Positions 24,941-34,290 of a stretch of DNA of 46,844 nt are shown one piece after another. A program made the position numbers and the translations under genes. The stretch is from Bacteroidales bacterium (GTDB lineage: Bacteria > Bacteroidota > Bacteroidia > Bacteroidales > F082). The first letter of the stretch is position 1. Each line of letters begins with the position of its first letter. The DNA lies in assembly GCA_028704385.1 (NCBI GenBank), contig JAQVLA010000022.1:1-46844 (forward strand), given 5' to 3'. Below the pieces are notes generated by a model. That model saw only the letters and a list, made by a program, of their open reading frames with translations. It made no database searches and was not told the origin of the DNA.

Positions 24941-26719
24941 ATGAGTAAAACAAAACCTCTCAAAGGCGGCGAATTTCTGATCAGGGACATAGAAGCAGAT
25001 GCCGTATTTATTCCGGAAGAATTTGACGAAGAAACAAATATGATCATCGAGACCTGTCAGGATTTTTTGGAGACAGAAATTTTTCCAAATCTTGACCGAA
25101 TCGACAGTCAGGAAGAAGGTTTAATGGCTTCCTTACTAAAGAAAGCCGGTGAGTTGGGTCTCTTAGGCTTATCTGTTCCTGAGGAATTTGAGGGTTTTGA
25201 ACAGTCATTCCTAACGGTAATGCGCGCCAATGAGGCATTGGGGGCAGCTCACTCCTACTCTGTTGCTATTATGGCTCATACCGGGATCGGTACGCTTCCG
25301 ATTCTTTATTATGGAAATGAAGATCAAAAAGCCAGGTATATTCCCAAATTAACTTCAGGGGAATTGATGGCAGCCTATTGTCTTACCGAGCCGGGTGCAG
25401 GATCGGATGCCAACTCCGGCAGAACCAAAGCCGTATTATCAGAAGATGGAAAACATTACATCCTGAATGGCCAAAAAATGTGGATCACCAATGGTGGTTT
25501 TGCTGATATACAAACCGTTTTTGCCAAGGTTGACAACGATCGTGTTTTAAGTGCATTTATTGTTGAGCGTGCCTGGGAGGGTGTAACGATGAATCCCGAA
25601 GAAAAGAAAATGGGTATCAAAGGCTCATCAACACGGCAGATTTTCTATAATGACGTAAAAGTACCGGTTGAAAATATGCTTGGCAAACGGGGCGAAGGTT
25701 ATCGTATTGCCTTAAATATTTTGCATCTGGGCCGTATCAAATTGGCTGCAACCGTTGTAGGAGGTGCCAAACGCGCTATCTTACATTCAGTTAATTATGC
25801 AAACGAACGTAAGCAGTTTGGAAAGACCATAGCTAATTTTGGTGCCATAAAACATAAGCTGGCACAACAGGTCGTTAAAACTTTTGCGACAGAATCAGCA
25901 GTTTACAGGGCAAGCAAAGATATTCAGGATCAGATTTATGAGTTAAAAGCTGCGGGTCAGCCACATGGCAAAGCCAACATTGAGGGAGTGGCAGAATTTT
26001 CGGCCGAATGTGCGTTGCTTAAAGTCTATGGTTCAGAGTCACTTGATTTTGTTGTTGATGAAGCAGTTCAGATCTATGGTGGTATGGGTTTCTCCAGCGA
26101 AACACCGGTTGACAGGGCTTATCGCGACTCCCGTATCAACAGAATTTTTGAAGGCACAAACGAAATCAATCGTTTACTTGCTGTTGACGCATTGCTTAAG
26201 AAAGGTGCAAAAAGTGAATTTAACTTACGCCCATTGGCCGATGCTGCTGCTGCAAACCTCAACAAAGCTGTTGCCCTCAATGGAAATTCATATTATGGGG
26301 ATAAAATGGCCACCCTGCAAAATCTGAAAAAGGCTATCCTGATGCTTATTCCTTCAATTACAGAAACTTTCGGCCGAAAAATTGCAGAGGAAGAAGAAGT
26401 GATGATGAACCTGGCTGATATGTTGATGCAGGTTTATGTGGCCGAATCAACGCTTTACCGGGTAAACAGATTGGAGAAAATAAAGCCAGAAAACGAAATG
26501 ATTGTTTACAGGGATATTCTCGATATTTTGATGCATGATGTAGCAGCAATCGTTCAGAAATCAGGTTGGGATGCTGTGGTTAGTTATGCATCGCCCGAAC
26601 AGCAAAGTTTATTCAGGGAAGCCTTGTATCAGCATTGTCAAACAACTGGGTTCAATGTGAAAGAAGCTCGCAGAAGGATTGCCAACAAATTGATTGAAGA
26701 TAATGCTTACAGATTTTAG
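24941..26719 (+). CDS. Acyl-CoA dehydrogenase (VLCAD-type, extended C-terminus)
   Basis: This FAD enzyme makes the first oxidation of a fatty acyl-CoA in beta-oxidation and passes electrons to ETF. The 592-residue protein has the N-terminal alpha domain, TEPGAGSD at 149-156 (FAD/substrate signature), the IYGGMGF block near 378-384 and RIFEGTNEINR with the catalytic Glu at 404. About 170 residues follow the classical dehydrogenase core, which resembles the extra C-terminal domain of VLCAD/ACAD9-type enzymes, where it helps dimerisation and membrane contact. No transmembrane helix is visible. It is monocistronic, with a promoter and terminator, and no ETF or thiolase gene lies nearby. Confidence 0.95.
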   Translation: MSKTKPLKGGEFLIRDIEADAVFIPEEFDEETNMIIETCQDFLETEIFPNLDRIDSQEEGLMASLLKKAGELGLLGLSVPEEFEGFEQSFLTVMRANEALGAAHSYSVAIMAHTGIGTLPILYYGNEDQKARYIPKLTSGELMAAYCLTEPGAGSDANSGRTKAVLSEDGKHYILNGQKMWITNGGFADIQTVFAKVDNDRVLSAFIVERAWEGVTMNPEEKKMGIKGSSTRQIFYNDVKVPVENMLGKRGEGYRIALNILHLGRIKLAATVVGGAKRAILHSVNYANERKQFGKTIANFGAIKHKLAQQVVKTFATESAVYRASKDIQDQIYELKAAGQPHGKANIEGVAEFSAECALLKVYGSESLDFVVDEAVQIYGGMGFSSETPVDRAYRDSRINRIFEGTNEINRLLAVDALLKKGAKSEFNLRPLADAAAANLNKAVALNGNSYYGDKMATLQNLKKAILMLIPSITETFGRKIAEEEEVMMNLADMLMQVYVAESTLYRVNRLEKIKPENEMIVYRDILDILMHDVAAIVQKSGWDAVVSYASPEQQSLFREALYQHCQTTGFNVKEARRRIANKLIEDNAYRF

Positions 26720-26744
26720 CTGAAATTTTTTTCATCTTAATACG

Positions 26745-26780
26745 GACGTTTATGGATTATCTGTAAACGTCTTTTTTTTT
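26745..26780 (+). terminator. Terminator after the acyl-CoA dehydrogenase gene
   Basis: The stem gacgttta (26745-26752) with taaacgtc (26764-26771) is followed by a run of nine T, 25 bases after the stop codon. Confidence 0.85.
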
Positions 26781-26849
26781 GTCTTGAAGAATTTATTTTG
26801 ATTTGGAAAAGTGTTTTCGTATCTTAGAACCGTAAAAAAATCTAACCAA

Positions 26850-27566
26850 ATGAAACAAAAAATAATTCAGGAGTATATTGGTTCCCTGACCAAGGAGGAA
26901 ACTTTACGCAGTTTGGAAAGTGACCTGCTGATCAAAGATAGTTGTGTATTGGAATCCGTGAATCCTTTCTTTGGTTATTATGCGGATGCTCCTAATATAC
27001 AAAAACCACAATACCTGTATTTTATACTCGATGAGCCTGTTGATTTTATGGAGCTTCAAAGAATTATTCTGGAAGTGAATAAAAAATCGAAGCTAACAGT
27101 TGATGCAGTATGGGCATCGATCACAGTGCCATCCAATCAAAAAATGCATGCATTGCGTGTTCGAAACCTGCCGCAATATAACCAAATCAGTATTTTACAG
27201 CAACATTATCGCGAAGCTGGTTTGCCCTTAAAAAAGCACAATAAAGGCATGTTGCTGGATCATGCATTGATCCATTTAGAGAAGTTTTTCTATTTGGAGG
27301 AACAGGGAAATGGTTTATTCTTTGATGCTTATCAGGCTTATCACGGCTATTTTATAATTCCTGAATTTATTGGCTGGACCGAGTTTAAACGACTTACTGC
27401 TGAAGCCAAATATGATATCAGCATACTGAATTTTGACGCAGCAAGGGCTAGTGTTTTCAAAGGAAACGACATTTTGGAACTTGTCCGGATTTATCGCGAG
27501 GACATCGATTTGGATAAACTCAGATCAATCCGCGAAAGGTATTATCACTTGCTAAACCTTAAATAA
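26850..27566 (+). CDS. Conserved hypothetical protein, Bacteroidota-type
   Basis: From ATG 26850 it encodes 238 residues; an alternative start at 26811 lies across the promoter-like TATCTTAG at 26819-26826. No signal peptide, transmembrane segment or known motif was recognised. It is mostly alpha/beta, with two similar aromatic-rich segments (FGYYADAPNIQKPQYLYFIL and DAYQAYHGYFIIPEF). Its 3' end overlaps truA, on the opposite strand, by 15 bp. Function unknown. Confidence 0.75.
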   Translation: MKQKIIQEYIGSLTKEETLRSLESDLLIKDSCVLESVNPFFGYYADAPNIQKPQYLYFILDEPVDFMELQRIILEVNKKSKLTVDAVWASITVPSNQKMHALRVRNLPQYNQISILQQHYREAGLPLKKHNKGMLLDHALIHLEKFFYLEEQGNGLFFDAYQAYHGYFIIPEFIGWTEFKRLTAEAKYDISILNFDAARASVFKGNDILELVRIYREDIDLDKLRSIRERYYHLLNLK

Positions 27567-28304
27567 ACCGGCAGGATAACTTACCTCTTCCAAAAAAAGC
27601 GCATGTGCCGGAACGGAATACCCGGCAGCATTGCGATTTTTAGCCAAAATAAGTGCTTCAAAATCGGCTATGCTGCGCTTAAGCAAGCCTACTTCGATGA
27701 GTGAGCCAACAATTGCACGTACCATATTACGTAAAAACCGGTCGGCAGTGATTTCAAATACCAATTGATGATTGCATTGCGACCAGGAGGCATATTCAAT
27801 TTTGCAATTATTGGTTTGCGTTTGTGTATGTAATTTTGAAAAACTGGTAAAATCTGCATGATTTAAAAGGATTTGAGCAGCAATATTCATCCTGTCAATT
27901 TCCAAATTATATGGAAAGTAATAGGAAAATGGGTTAAACGCATCTTTTTTCGTATGCAGAAAGTAGCGATACCTTCGTGAAAAGGCATCAAAACGGGCAT
28001 GAAGTTCATCCGGCACTTTGAAAATCCTGTAAACAACAATATCGGGAGGCAAGAACCGATTAAGCTGAATCAGGAAGTTTTCGGAATCAACCTCATTTCC
28101 ATCCGGTTCTATATCAAAATGGGCAAAAAAACTTCTGGCATGAACCCCCGTGTCCGTACGGCCGCACCCCACCAAACTGATAGTTTGACCCATCTTCAAA
28201 CTGAGACATTTTTCGAGCTCCGCCTGCACCGTGTGTGCATTTTCCTGTCGCTGCCAACCGTGATAGGCCAGGCCGTTGTACGCCAGATGTATGAAATATC
28301 TCAC
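27552..28304 (-). CDS. truA: tRNA pseudouridine(38-40) synthase TruA
   Basis: TruA converts uridines at positions 38-40 of the anticodon stem to pseudouridine. The 250-residue protein has the catalytic motif GRTDTGVHA with the nucleophile Asp51, plus HGWQRQ near 15-20 and the C-terminal FLRNMVRAIVG block, all TruA hallmarks. Length is normal (240-280). The start codon is GTG at 28304; the sequence before it contains GACATTTG on the minus strand, one mismatch from the -7 consensus. The stop overlaps the convergent hypothetical gene by 15 bp. Confidence 0.97.
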   Translation of the reverse strand: MRYFIHLAYNGLAYHGWQRQENAHTVQAELEKCLSLKMGQTISLVGCGRTDTGVHARSFFAHFDIEPDGNEVDSENFLIQLNRFLPPDIVVYRIFKVPDELHARFDAFSRRYRYFLHTKKDAFNPFSYYFPYNLEIDRMNIAAQILLNHADFTSFSKLHTQTQTNNCKIEYASWSQCNHQLVFEITADRFLRNMVRAIVGSLIEVGLLKRSIADFEALILAKNRNAAGYSVPAHALFLEEVSYPAGLFKV

Positions 28305-28375
28305 AAAATTTTTGAAGCAAATGTCGGTATTTTTTGCAATAATGCTGCCTGATTATCACAAATCTGCAGGCGGAC

Positions 28376-29629
28376 TTAATAATTCAGCTTTTTCCCTTGC
28401 TGGGTCATATTGGCCTTGATTTCTTTTAGTTGTTCGCGTTCGGCATGGGTTATTGTATAAGGGTTGTCCTTCAATAAGAGCAGGCTGATCTGCTGTAATT
28501 CCAGCAATTCCCATGGAAACTGTCCAATTAAATTTTGCTGGAGGTCAAGATCTGTTAATTGAGTCAAACTACTTAAATCAGGAATATCAGAAATGGCATT
28601 AAAGCTTAAATCAAGGCGTTCGAGTTGTGTCATGTTTGCAATCCAGGCCGGAAATACAGGTAATTTGTTGTGATGCACATATAAGTATCGAAGTTTTTTA
28701 AGGTGTTGAATCTCCTCGGGGAGTGACTCCAACTCGTTAAAGGCCAGGAAAAGCTGTTTGAGCTGGCGAAGGTTTTTAATGGCTGCAGGAACCTTCGAAA
28801 GTTTGTTGTGGTAAAAATCCAATTCCTGCAAATTTTGTAGCTGAAATATCTGAGCTGGAATGACTTTAAAATTGTTTTCATAAAAAATCAAACTTTTGAG
28901 TTGGGATAATTCAGCAAAACCTTCCGGTAGATCACTCAGTTTGTTTTTTCCTAAATTCAATCGTTCAACACCCTGCATTACTGCAATGTTGCCGGGCAGA
29001 GCAGCGATATTGTTTCCGCCTGCCAAAATACGTTTCACATGTGCCAGACGCCGTGCAGTTCGCTTATTGAAACGTAATTTATTGTGATTGAGGTTGATCT
29101 CCTCCAGACTATCAAGATTTTTAATGAAACGCGGCACTCGCCTGATCTGATTGTCTGACAGGTCGAGTACCTTAAGTTGTTTTTGCTTTTTTATTGTTGC
29201 CGGAATCTTTTTTAGCTTATTTCGGTGTAGTGAAATCAGTCTTAGACTGTCAAACACCGGCAGATAAAGGCGCTGTAACTTGTTGCTTTCAATTTTAAGA
29301 CTTGTAAGGGAAGTTTTTTTCAGGTTTTTCAGGTTCACCTTCGAGAGTGAATTATTTGAGAGGTCTATTTTTTTGATTGTCTTAAAGTTTGAAAGCCCTG
29401 GCAGCTTTTCAAGTGCAGTGTTGCGGGCATTAAAAAAAATTAAACTGCCGGGGTGAATGGTGTCCAGATACATCATTAATTTTTGCTGGTTTTCAAGTGC
29501 AATCTGCTCCCATTCTTTTTGCATGGCTAAAAAGGTAGAATCTTTTTTAAGATGTTCAGATTCAGCTGGTATTTGAGCAAATAAACATCCCGAAATGAGA
29601 ACGAATATCAGACATATAAGGTTCCGCAT
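28376..29629 (-). CDS. Exported leucine-rich repeat protein
   Basis: The 417-residue protein starts with a signal peptide (MRNLICLIFVLISGCLFAQ). A Cys sits in SGCLFA, so lipidation at Cys15 is possible, but the Ala-Gln cleavage reads better. About 13 LRRs of the plant/bacterial type follow, with consensus L-x-x-L-x-L-x-x-N-x-L-x-x-L/I-P (for example LNLGKNKLSDLPEGFAEL). They run from about residue 65 to 400. No enzymatic domain, transmembrane anchor or T9SS sorting domain is present. A protein-binding role in the periplasm or at the surface is inferred from the fold. truA follows on the same strand after 71 bp. Confidence 0.9.
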   Translation of the reverse strand: MRNLICLIFVLISGCLFAQIPAESEHLKKDSTFLAMQKEWEQIALENQQKLMMYLDTIHPGSLIFFNARNTALEKLPGLSNFKTIKKIDLSNNSLSKVNLKNLKKTSLTSLKIESNKLQRLYLPVFDSLRLISLHRNKLKKIPATIKKQKQLKVLDLSDNQIRRVPRFIKNLDSLEEINLNHNKLRFNKRTARRLAHVKRILAGGNNIAALPGNIAVMQGVERLNLGKNKLSDLPEGFAELSQLKSLIFYENNFKVIPAQIFQLQNLQELDFYHNKLSKVPAAIKNLRQLKQLFLAFNELESLPEEIQHLKKLRYLYVHHNKLPVFPAWIANMTQLERLDLSFNAISDIPDLSSLTQLTDLDLQQNLIGQFPWELLELQQISLLLLKDNPYTITHAEREQLKEIKANMTQQGKKLNY

Positions 29630-29805
29630 AATTCTTTTTTCATCCTATAACTAAGGATTTAGTTGTTTTAGTATAAGTGGTCTGGAAAAAATGTTGAATT
29701 TTAGGATAGAAATTTATCAAATCAATGTGGATAGTTTAATCCAGTGAATCACAAGATCAAGCAGACGGAATGTTGAGCATCTAAAACATTTTAGTGGTGT
29801 AAGCT

Positions 29806-31185
29806 CTAGTCTCTTTGAACCTGTCCGCGATAATAGGAAAAGTAAATACCAAACAAATTCATCACAGAGAAAATGATGAATCCGGCCCTTATAATATCAA
29901 TAAATTGCTGGTCATCAATATTTTTTAAAACCTGATTGCCAATAGTCATCGAAAACAGTACAGCCACAACCGTCATACTAACAATTTGTCCGATAACCCG
30001 TCCGGTGGCAGCAGTTCCGGAGGCAAGACCATATTGGGTTCTGTTTACTGCACTCATGATGGTGTTCATATTGGGTGAGGAAAACAAACCAAAACCCGAG
30101 CCAAGCCAGAGCAGATTGACGACGATGAGCCATACCGGTGTTGAAGCATTCACAAAGGCAAACCCGATTAAGCCGAGCGTACAGATTACCATACCAATTG
30201 TTGTGAGAAATCGGGGTTGGATGCGATCGGAGAGCCTTCCGGCCAGTGGTGAAAAAAGTGCCATCATTATAGGTTGGGCAACTAAAATTGTTCCGGCTTC
30301 ACTCGGGCTGAGTGCTTTGGTCTTCTGAAGGTAAATACTTAATAAAAATACGATGGCAAAAGTGGCACTGTAGTTTATAAGTGAGGCAAGGTTGGAGTAA
30401 GCAAATAGCCTGTTTTTGGTAAAGAGTTTGGTGTCGATTACAGGATTTGGGGAGCGCGATTCTAATTTCCAGAAGAAAATTAGCGCTAATATTCCAAAAC
30501 CCATCAGCAACCAGCCTGTTAGTGCTGGCATTTGTGATGCCCCGTAAATTAAGGCAACGAGCCCGGGCATGTACAATGCGGTTCCTTTTAGGTCAATTTT
30601 TTTGGTTGAGGAATCTGCTTTTGTTTCGTCTTTTCCGAGAAAAGCCAACGCTACAATGGCAGAAAAAATACCCAAAAGCGAGGCTACATAAAAAACAGAA
30701 CGCCAGCCATATAGCTGGGTTAACATTCCACCGATAAAGGGTCCGGAAGCCAAGCCCAGATAGACCGCTGAAACAGCGATTCCCAACACCTTACCACGAC
30801 TTGATTGCGGAAAAGCCAAAACCAGAATAGCCGGTCCTGTTGTGCTGGTAAGTGCAGCTCCGGATCCCTGTAAAAACCTGAAAAATATCAGCCACCAGCC
30901 CGACGAAGACAAACCACTGGCAATTGAGAAAAGGGCAAACAATAACACTCCAAGTTTAAACATTCTTTTTACTCCGGTAAGATCAGCCCATCTACCAGCC
31001 GGCAACAAAAACATGGCATTCGACAGCAAAAAAGAAGTGATCACCCAACTGAGTGCTATTGCATTCATTTCGAAATGCGACTCAATTGCCGGTAATGAAA
31101 TATTTACAGCAGAGATCAGAAAGGTACCCATAAAGGAAGTTACAGCAACTATAGCTACTATAGAAACTTTTGAATGGGTTTGCAT
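29806..31185 (-). CDS. MFS transporter, DHA2 (EmrB/QacA) type
   Basis: This inner-membrane drug/proton antiporter is predicted to have about 14 helices in 459 residues. The first helix region GTFLISAVNISLPAI and the motif A-like loop AGRWADLTGVKRMFKLG fit the DHA2 group, as does motif C-like GPAILVLAFP...GIAVSAVYLGLASGPFIGG in helix 5. Substrate is unknown, probably an amphipathic toxic compound. It begins 6 bp after the M6 protease gene and is probably in the same transcript. No TetR or MarR regulator is adjacent. Confidence 0.92.
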   Translation of the reverse strand: MQTHSKVSIVAIVAVTSFMGTFLISAVNISLPAIESHFEMNAIALSWVITSFLLSNAMFLLPAGRWADLTGVKRMFKLGVLLFALFSIASGLSSSGWWLIFFRFLQGSGAALTSTTGPAILVLAFPQSSRGKVLGIAVSAVYLGLASGPFIGGMLTQLYGWRSVFYVASLLGIFSAIVALAFLGKDETKADSSTKKIDLKGTALYMPGLVALIYGASQMPALTGWLLMGFGILALIFFWKLESRSPNPVIDTKLFTKNRLFAYSNLASLINYSATFAIVFLLSIYLQKTKALSPSEAGTILVAQPIMMALFSPLAGRLSDRIQPRFLTTIGMVICTLGLIGFAFVNASTPVWLIVVNLLWLGSGFGLFSSPNMNTIMSAVNRTQYGLASGTAATGRVIGQIVSMTVVAVLFSMTIGNQVLKNIDDQQFIDIIRAGFIIFSVMNLFGIYFSYYRGQVQRD

Positions 31186-31191
31186 GTCTGA

Positions 31192-33837
31192 TTATTCAAT
31201 GACAATTTTCTGCTGATACAGCCGCTTGTCTGATTTAATTTCGATGAGGTAAACACCACTTTTCCAACTTGATTTTCGGGGAATGGAAAGCTCACCCATA
31301 AAAGATTGCAAATGAATCAATCTTCCCGTAAGATCATATAAGGTGAAGTGATTGAGCGTTTCTATATCATCAGAATCACGAATAAGTAAAACATTTTTTA
31401 CAGGATTTGGTGCAATTACCAAATGATCAATTACTGAATTTTCAGCCATATTCACATATTGCGAAACCACCACATTATCGATCAATAGCGGATTGCCATA
31501 AAAACTAACCGTTTCAAAAGCAATACGCACATCCGACATTCCTGCCCAGGGGCTCAGGTCGATCGTATTGCAGGGCGATCCCCACCCATTTCCGCACCAG
31601 TCAGTAACTTCTTCTGGCCAAAAAACCTCTTCGGTAGGCTGGCGGGTAGCAAAACTTCCTTCACCATCTTCGCCAAATGCTGCAAGACGTTCCCAACTCG
31701 CTCCACAATCGCTTGAAACTAAAATAATCAATGAATCTGTAACCTGGGTGTGATTGGCATTTTGTGCATAAGCATGATCAAAACTCATATAGGCTGTTGA
31801 TAAATTACTCAGATCAAATGGTTTGGAGATCAACCGATCTCGTTGCATGATAGCGTAATAGGTTCTGAAATTGATACCTGCAGCAACCGCCCCCTCATTG
31901 CCCCCTACATTAAATAATTCCCAGGTCTCTTTGTTATCCGGATTTTCGATCATCCACGATCCTTCCGAAAAATTCCACGATTCAAAATTTTCCTGAAAAT
32001 GACCTGCCTGTGCACCGATAGTGAGATAATCTTCAAACATAATTTCATCATCACCATACTCGTTACCTACAACCAGCCGAACATTGTATTGTCCCTCCTC
32101 TAAAAACCTGATTACCGGATTCTTATCATTTTCGTTCCCTGAAACAAATTCAAAAGTCTGAGGTTCAAATTGCCATTCCCAATTATCAGGAATTCCGGTA
32201 GATGTATCGTAAAATCCTATTGTATCATCCACACAGGCTACCTTTACATCAGAGGTGAAATTTGCTGTTACTTCGCCAGGGAAATCAACTTTAAAAGTCA
32301 TTGTTTCACCAACTTGTGAAACATCATAAAGCGTAATCCCACCCAAAATGCCGTTTTGCAAAAATGCATAAGGATTACTGAAATCAGTAAATTCGGATCT
32401 GCCATAATTAAATCCGAAAACTGCATCATTCAGGTTGCCATCAGCTGTCGGAGTTCCCCCTGGCCTGAAGACGTAAACCTCATCCGGCGGTCCTTGTGCA
32501 TTTCCATTGCCTGCATAGGTATTGATACGATAGATCAACATACCTGATTTGGGAAGCGTGGCATCAAAAGTGCCTTCTTTTTGTCGGTATTCCACTACAA
32601 AATATTCTGAAGAAGAATTATTGGAAGGAATTCGCCAGGCATTATTTTCAGCCGACTGTAACGGATTTAGTGTATAGGTTCCGGCCTCCGTAATCCAGGG
32701 TATATCATCGATCCAGCCACCATATTTCATCTTCATAAAAGCATTCATATATTGTGGTGGATTATTATTGGCTGCCATAATATCCCATGGGCCAACCGGT
32801 GTGATATCATCATTTACATAGCGATAGAGGTCTGGTGCCCCTAAACTGTGATACAACTCATGACACAACACCCCTACCCCGCTGCTCGAAAGACTGGTCT
32901 CGAGCTGAAAATTATAGTCGTGAACCTTTTTTCCGTTGATGTAAACATCCTGCGAATAAAGGCTCCAGCGATGCGGCCAAAGTAATGTGGACCAGGCTGT
33001 TGTGCCGCCCCGGATGATAAATACCACATTATCTACCTGACCATCGTTGTTGTAATCCAGGTTCAAATTGCCAGGAACGGGTGAGTTGATATTTACCCAT
33101 TCAACAGCATTCACCAACAAAGTGTGTTCCCTGTTCGTTCTCTGATTGTCATTAATATAGCCATCAGGATTGGTAACAGCATTATACGGCATATAATAAC
33201 TGCGGGGATGATCGTCCTGATATGAAAGGATAAAATTGTCCGGTGGAACCGGGAAAAAATACGAAAGTAAGTTTAGCTGACCGTAAGAAACTTCCTCAAA
33301 ATATTTCAAAACTGAATTGGCATTGGAACTTGAGTCATTAAACCGATTGTAATTGAGTGAGGTATCTGAGGTGAATTCGTCCTGATCTGCAAAACGGATG
33401 TACATCACAAGGTTATTATAATCTCCAATGGCCCGATCGAAGTTTCTGTCTGGCTCAACAAATCGCATTTCCTGTTCCATATAAGTACGGATCGCCATAC
33501 GCTTTTCGGTGCTGATCATATTTCGCGGGGATAGTTCAGAAGCAGTTGGGTCGATCGCTCCTACCCGATAGGTTGAGGCAACAAGTTGATCGTTGATAAG
33601 CTCTGCATAATAATAATACCCATCAGTTTCGCTTTGTACAATAGTGTAACCTGCAGCATCATGCAACCAGTTATAAAATTCATCACCGGTAGTTAAAAGA
33701 TTTAAAACACTGCCATCAGGTTGTGTTACTTCAACCGGCTGATCCTTGAGCCATGCTGCCTGAAGCGGATAGGAAATAGACAGGCTTAAGAGCATTAATA
33801 AAAAACTTATTATTCTTGAATTGTGAAAGTTTTGCAT
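31192..33837 (-). CDS. M6-family (immune inhibitor A-like) metalloprotease with T9SS sorting tail
   Basis: This secreted zinc protease has 881 residues from ATG 33837; the earlier ATG at 33879 adds an unlikely prefix. A signal peptide (MQNFHNSRIISFLLMLL...) precedes a pro-domain starting at AWLKDQP. The M6 catalytic signature is HELYHSLGAPDLY, with the zinc ligands H326 and H330, catalytic E327, and the third-ligand Asp in the family pattern HExxHxxGxxD. A PKD/Ig-like domain (FYDTSTGIPDNWEWQF) and a jelly-roll-like region follow. The end is a type A T9SS sorting domain (NPVKNVLLIRDSD...LYQQKIVIE). It probably degrades extracellular protein. The MFS gene starts 6 bp downstream. Confidence 0.93.
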   Translation of the reverse strand: MQNFHNSRIISFLLMLLSLSISYPLQAAWLKDQPVEVTQPDGSVLNLLTTGDEFYNWLHDAAGYTIVQSETDGYYYYAELINDQLVASTYRVGAIDPTASELSPRNMISTEKRMAIRTYMEQEMRFVEPDRNFDRAIGDYNNLVMYIRFADQDEFTSDTSLNYNRFNDSSSNANSVLKYFEEVSYGQLNLLSYFFPVPPDNFILSYQDDHPRSYYMPYNAVTNPDGYINDNQRTNREHTLLVNAVEWVNINSPVPGNLNLDYNNDGQVDNVVFIIRGGTTAWSTLLWPHRWSLYSQDVYINGKKVHDYNFQLETSLSSSGVGVLCHELYHSLGAPDLYRYVNDDITPVGPWDIMAANNNPPQYMNAFMKMKYGGWIDDIPWITEAGTYTLNPLQSAENNAWRIPSNNSSSEYFVVEYRQKEGTFDATLPKSGMLIYRINTYAGNGNAQGPPDEVYVFRPGGTPTADGNLNDAVFGFNYGRSEFTDFSNPYAFLQNGILGGITLYDVSQVGETMTFKVDFPGEVTANFTSDVKVACVDDTIGFYDTSTGIPDNWEWQFEPQTFEFVSGNENDKNPVIRFLEEGQYNVRLVVGNEYGDDEIMFEDYLTIGAQAGHFQENFESWNFSEGSWMIENPDNKETWELFNVGGNEGAVAAGINFRTYYAIMQRDRLISKPFDLSNLSTAYMSFDHAYAQNANHTQVTDSLIILVSSDCGASWERLAAFGEDGEGSFATRQPTEEVFWPEEVTDWCGNGWGSPCNTIDLSPWAGMSDVRIAFETVSFYGNPLLIDNVVVSQYVNMAENSVIDHLVIAPNPVKNVLLIRDSDDIETLNHFTLYDLTGRLIHLQSFMGELSIPRKSSWKSGVYLIEIKSDKRLYQQKIVIE

Positions 33838-33985
33838 GATGTCCACTTTAATATTATTCGTACTAATCTTAATGGTCACAAAATTAAACTTTTCAATGAT
33901 ATAATTCTATAGTGAATAGGTTGAAGAAAATGAAGAACTTGAAATATCAGCTTTTGGATTGGCTTCCCCAAACTGAAAAATAAAC

Positions 33986-33993
33986 TACTTTTG
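33986..33993 (+). promoter_or_regulatory. -7 element TACTTTTG of hypCD
   Basis: An exact TAnnTTTG lies 25 bases before the hypC ATG at 34019. No -33 at standard spacing was seen. Confidence 0.5.
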
Positions 33994-34018
33994 AGCCACA
34001 GAAAAGAAAACCGGATTT

Positions 34019-34288
34019 ATGTGTTTAAGTATTCCAGCCCGTATCGAAGCAATCATTGGTGAAATGGCCAAGTGCTCAGTTGGTGAAGCCTTTTACGAGG
34101 CAAGCCTTACGATGCTCGATTTGAATGAAATAGCTATTGGAGACTATGTGTTGCTGCATACCGGCTTTGCGCTTCAGAAAATCAGTGAGCAAGAGGCTCT
34201 GGAAACCCTCAAGCTTTTTGATGAGTTTGAAGCTTTTAACGAACAGCTTGACAAAGAAGAACAGCAAACAGGCAAACGCATCGTTTAG
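34019..34288 (+). CDS. hypC: Hydrogenase maturation chaperone HypC/HupF
   Basis: HypC binds HypD and helps assemble and deliver the Fe(CN)2CO group of [NiFe]-hydrogenase. The 89-residue protein keeps the essential N-terminal M-C-L-S-I-P motif with Cys2, and the small beta-barrel core (GEAFYEASLTMLDLNEIAIG, DYVLLHTGFALQKIS). It is followed 2 bp later by hypD. No HypA, B, E or F gene and no hydrogenase gene is in this window, so the pair is separated from its usual partners. Confidence 0.93.
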   Translation: MCLSIPARIEAIIGEMAKCSVGEAFYEASLTMLDLNEIAIGDYVLLHTGFALQKISEQEALETLKLFDEFEAFNEQLDKEEQQTGKRIV

Positions 34289-34290
34289 GC

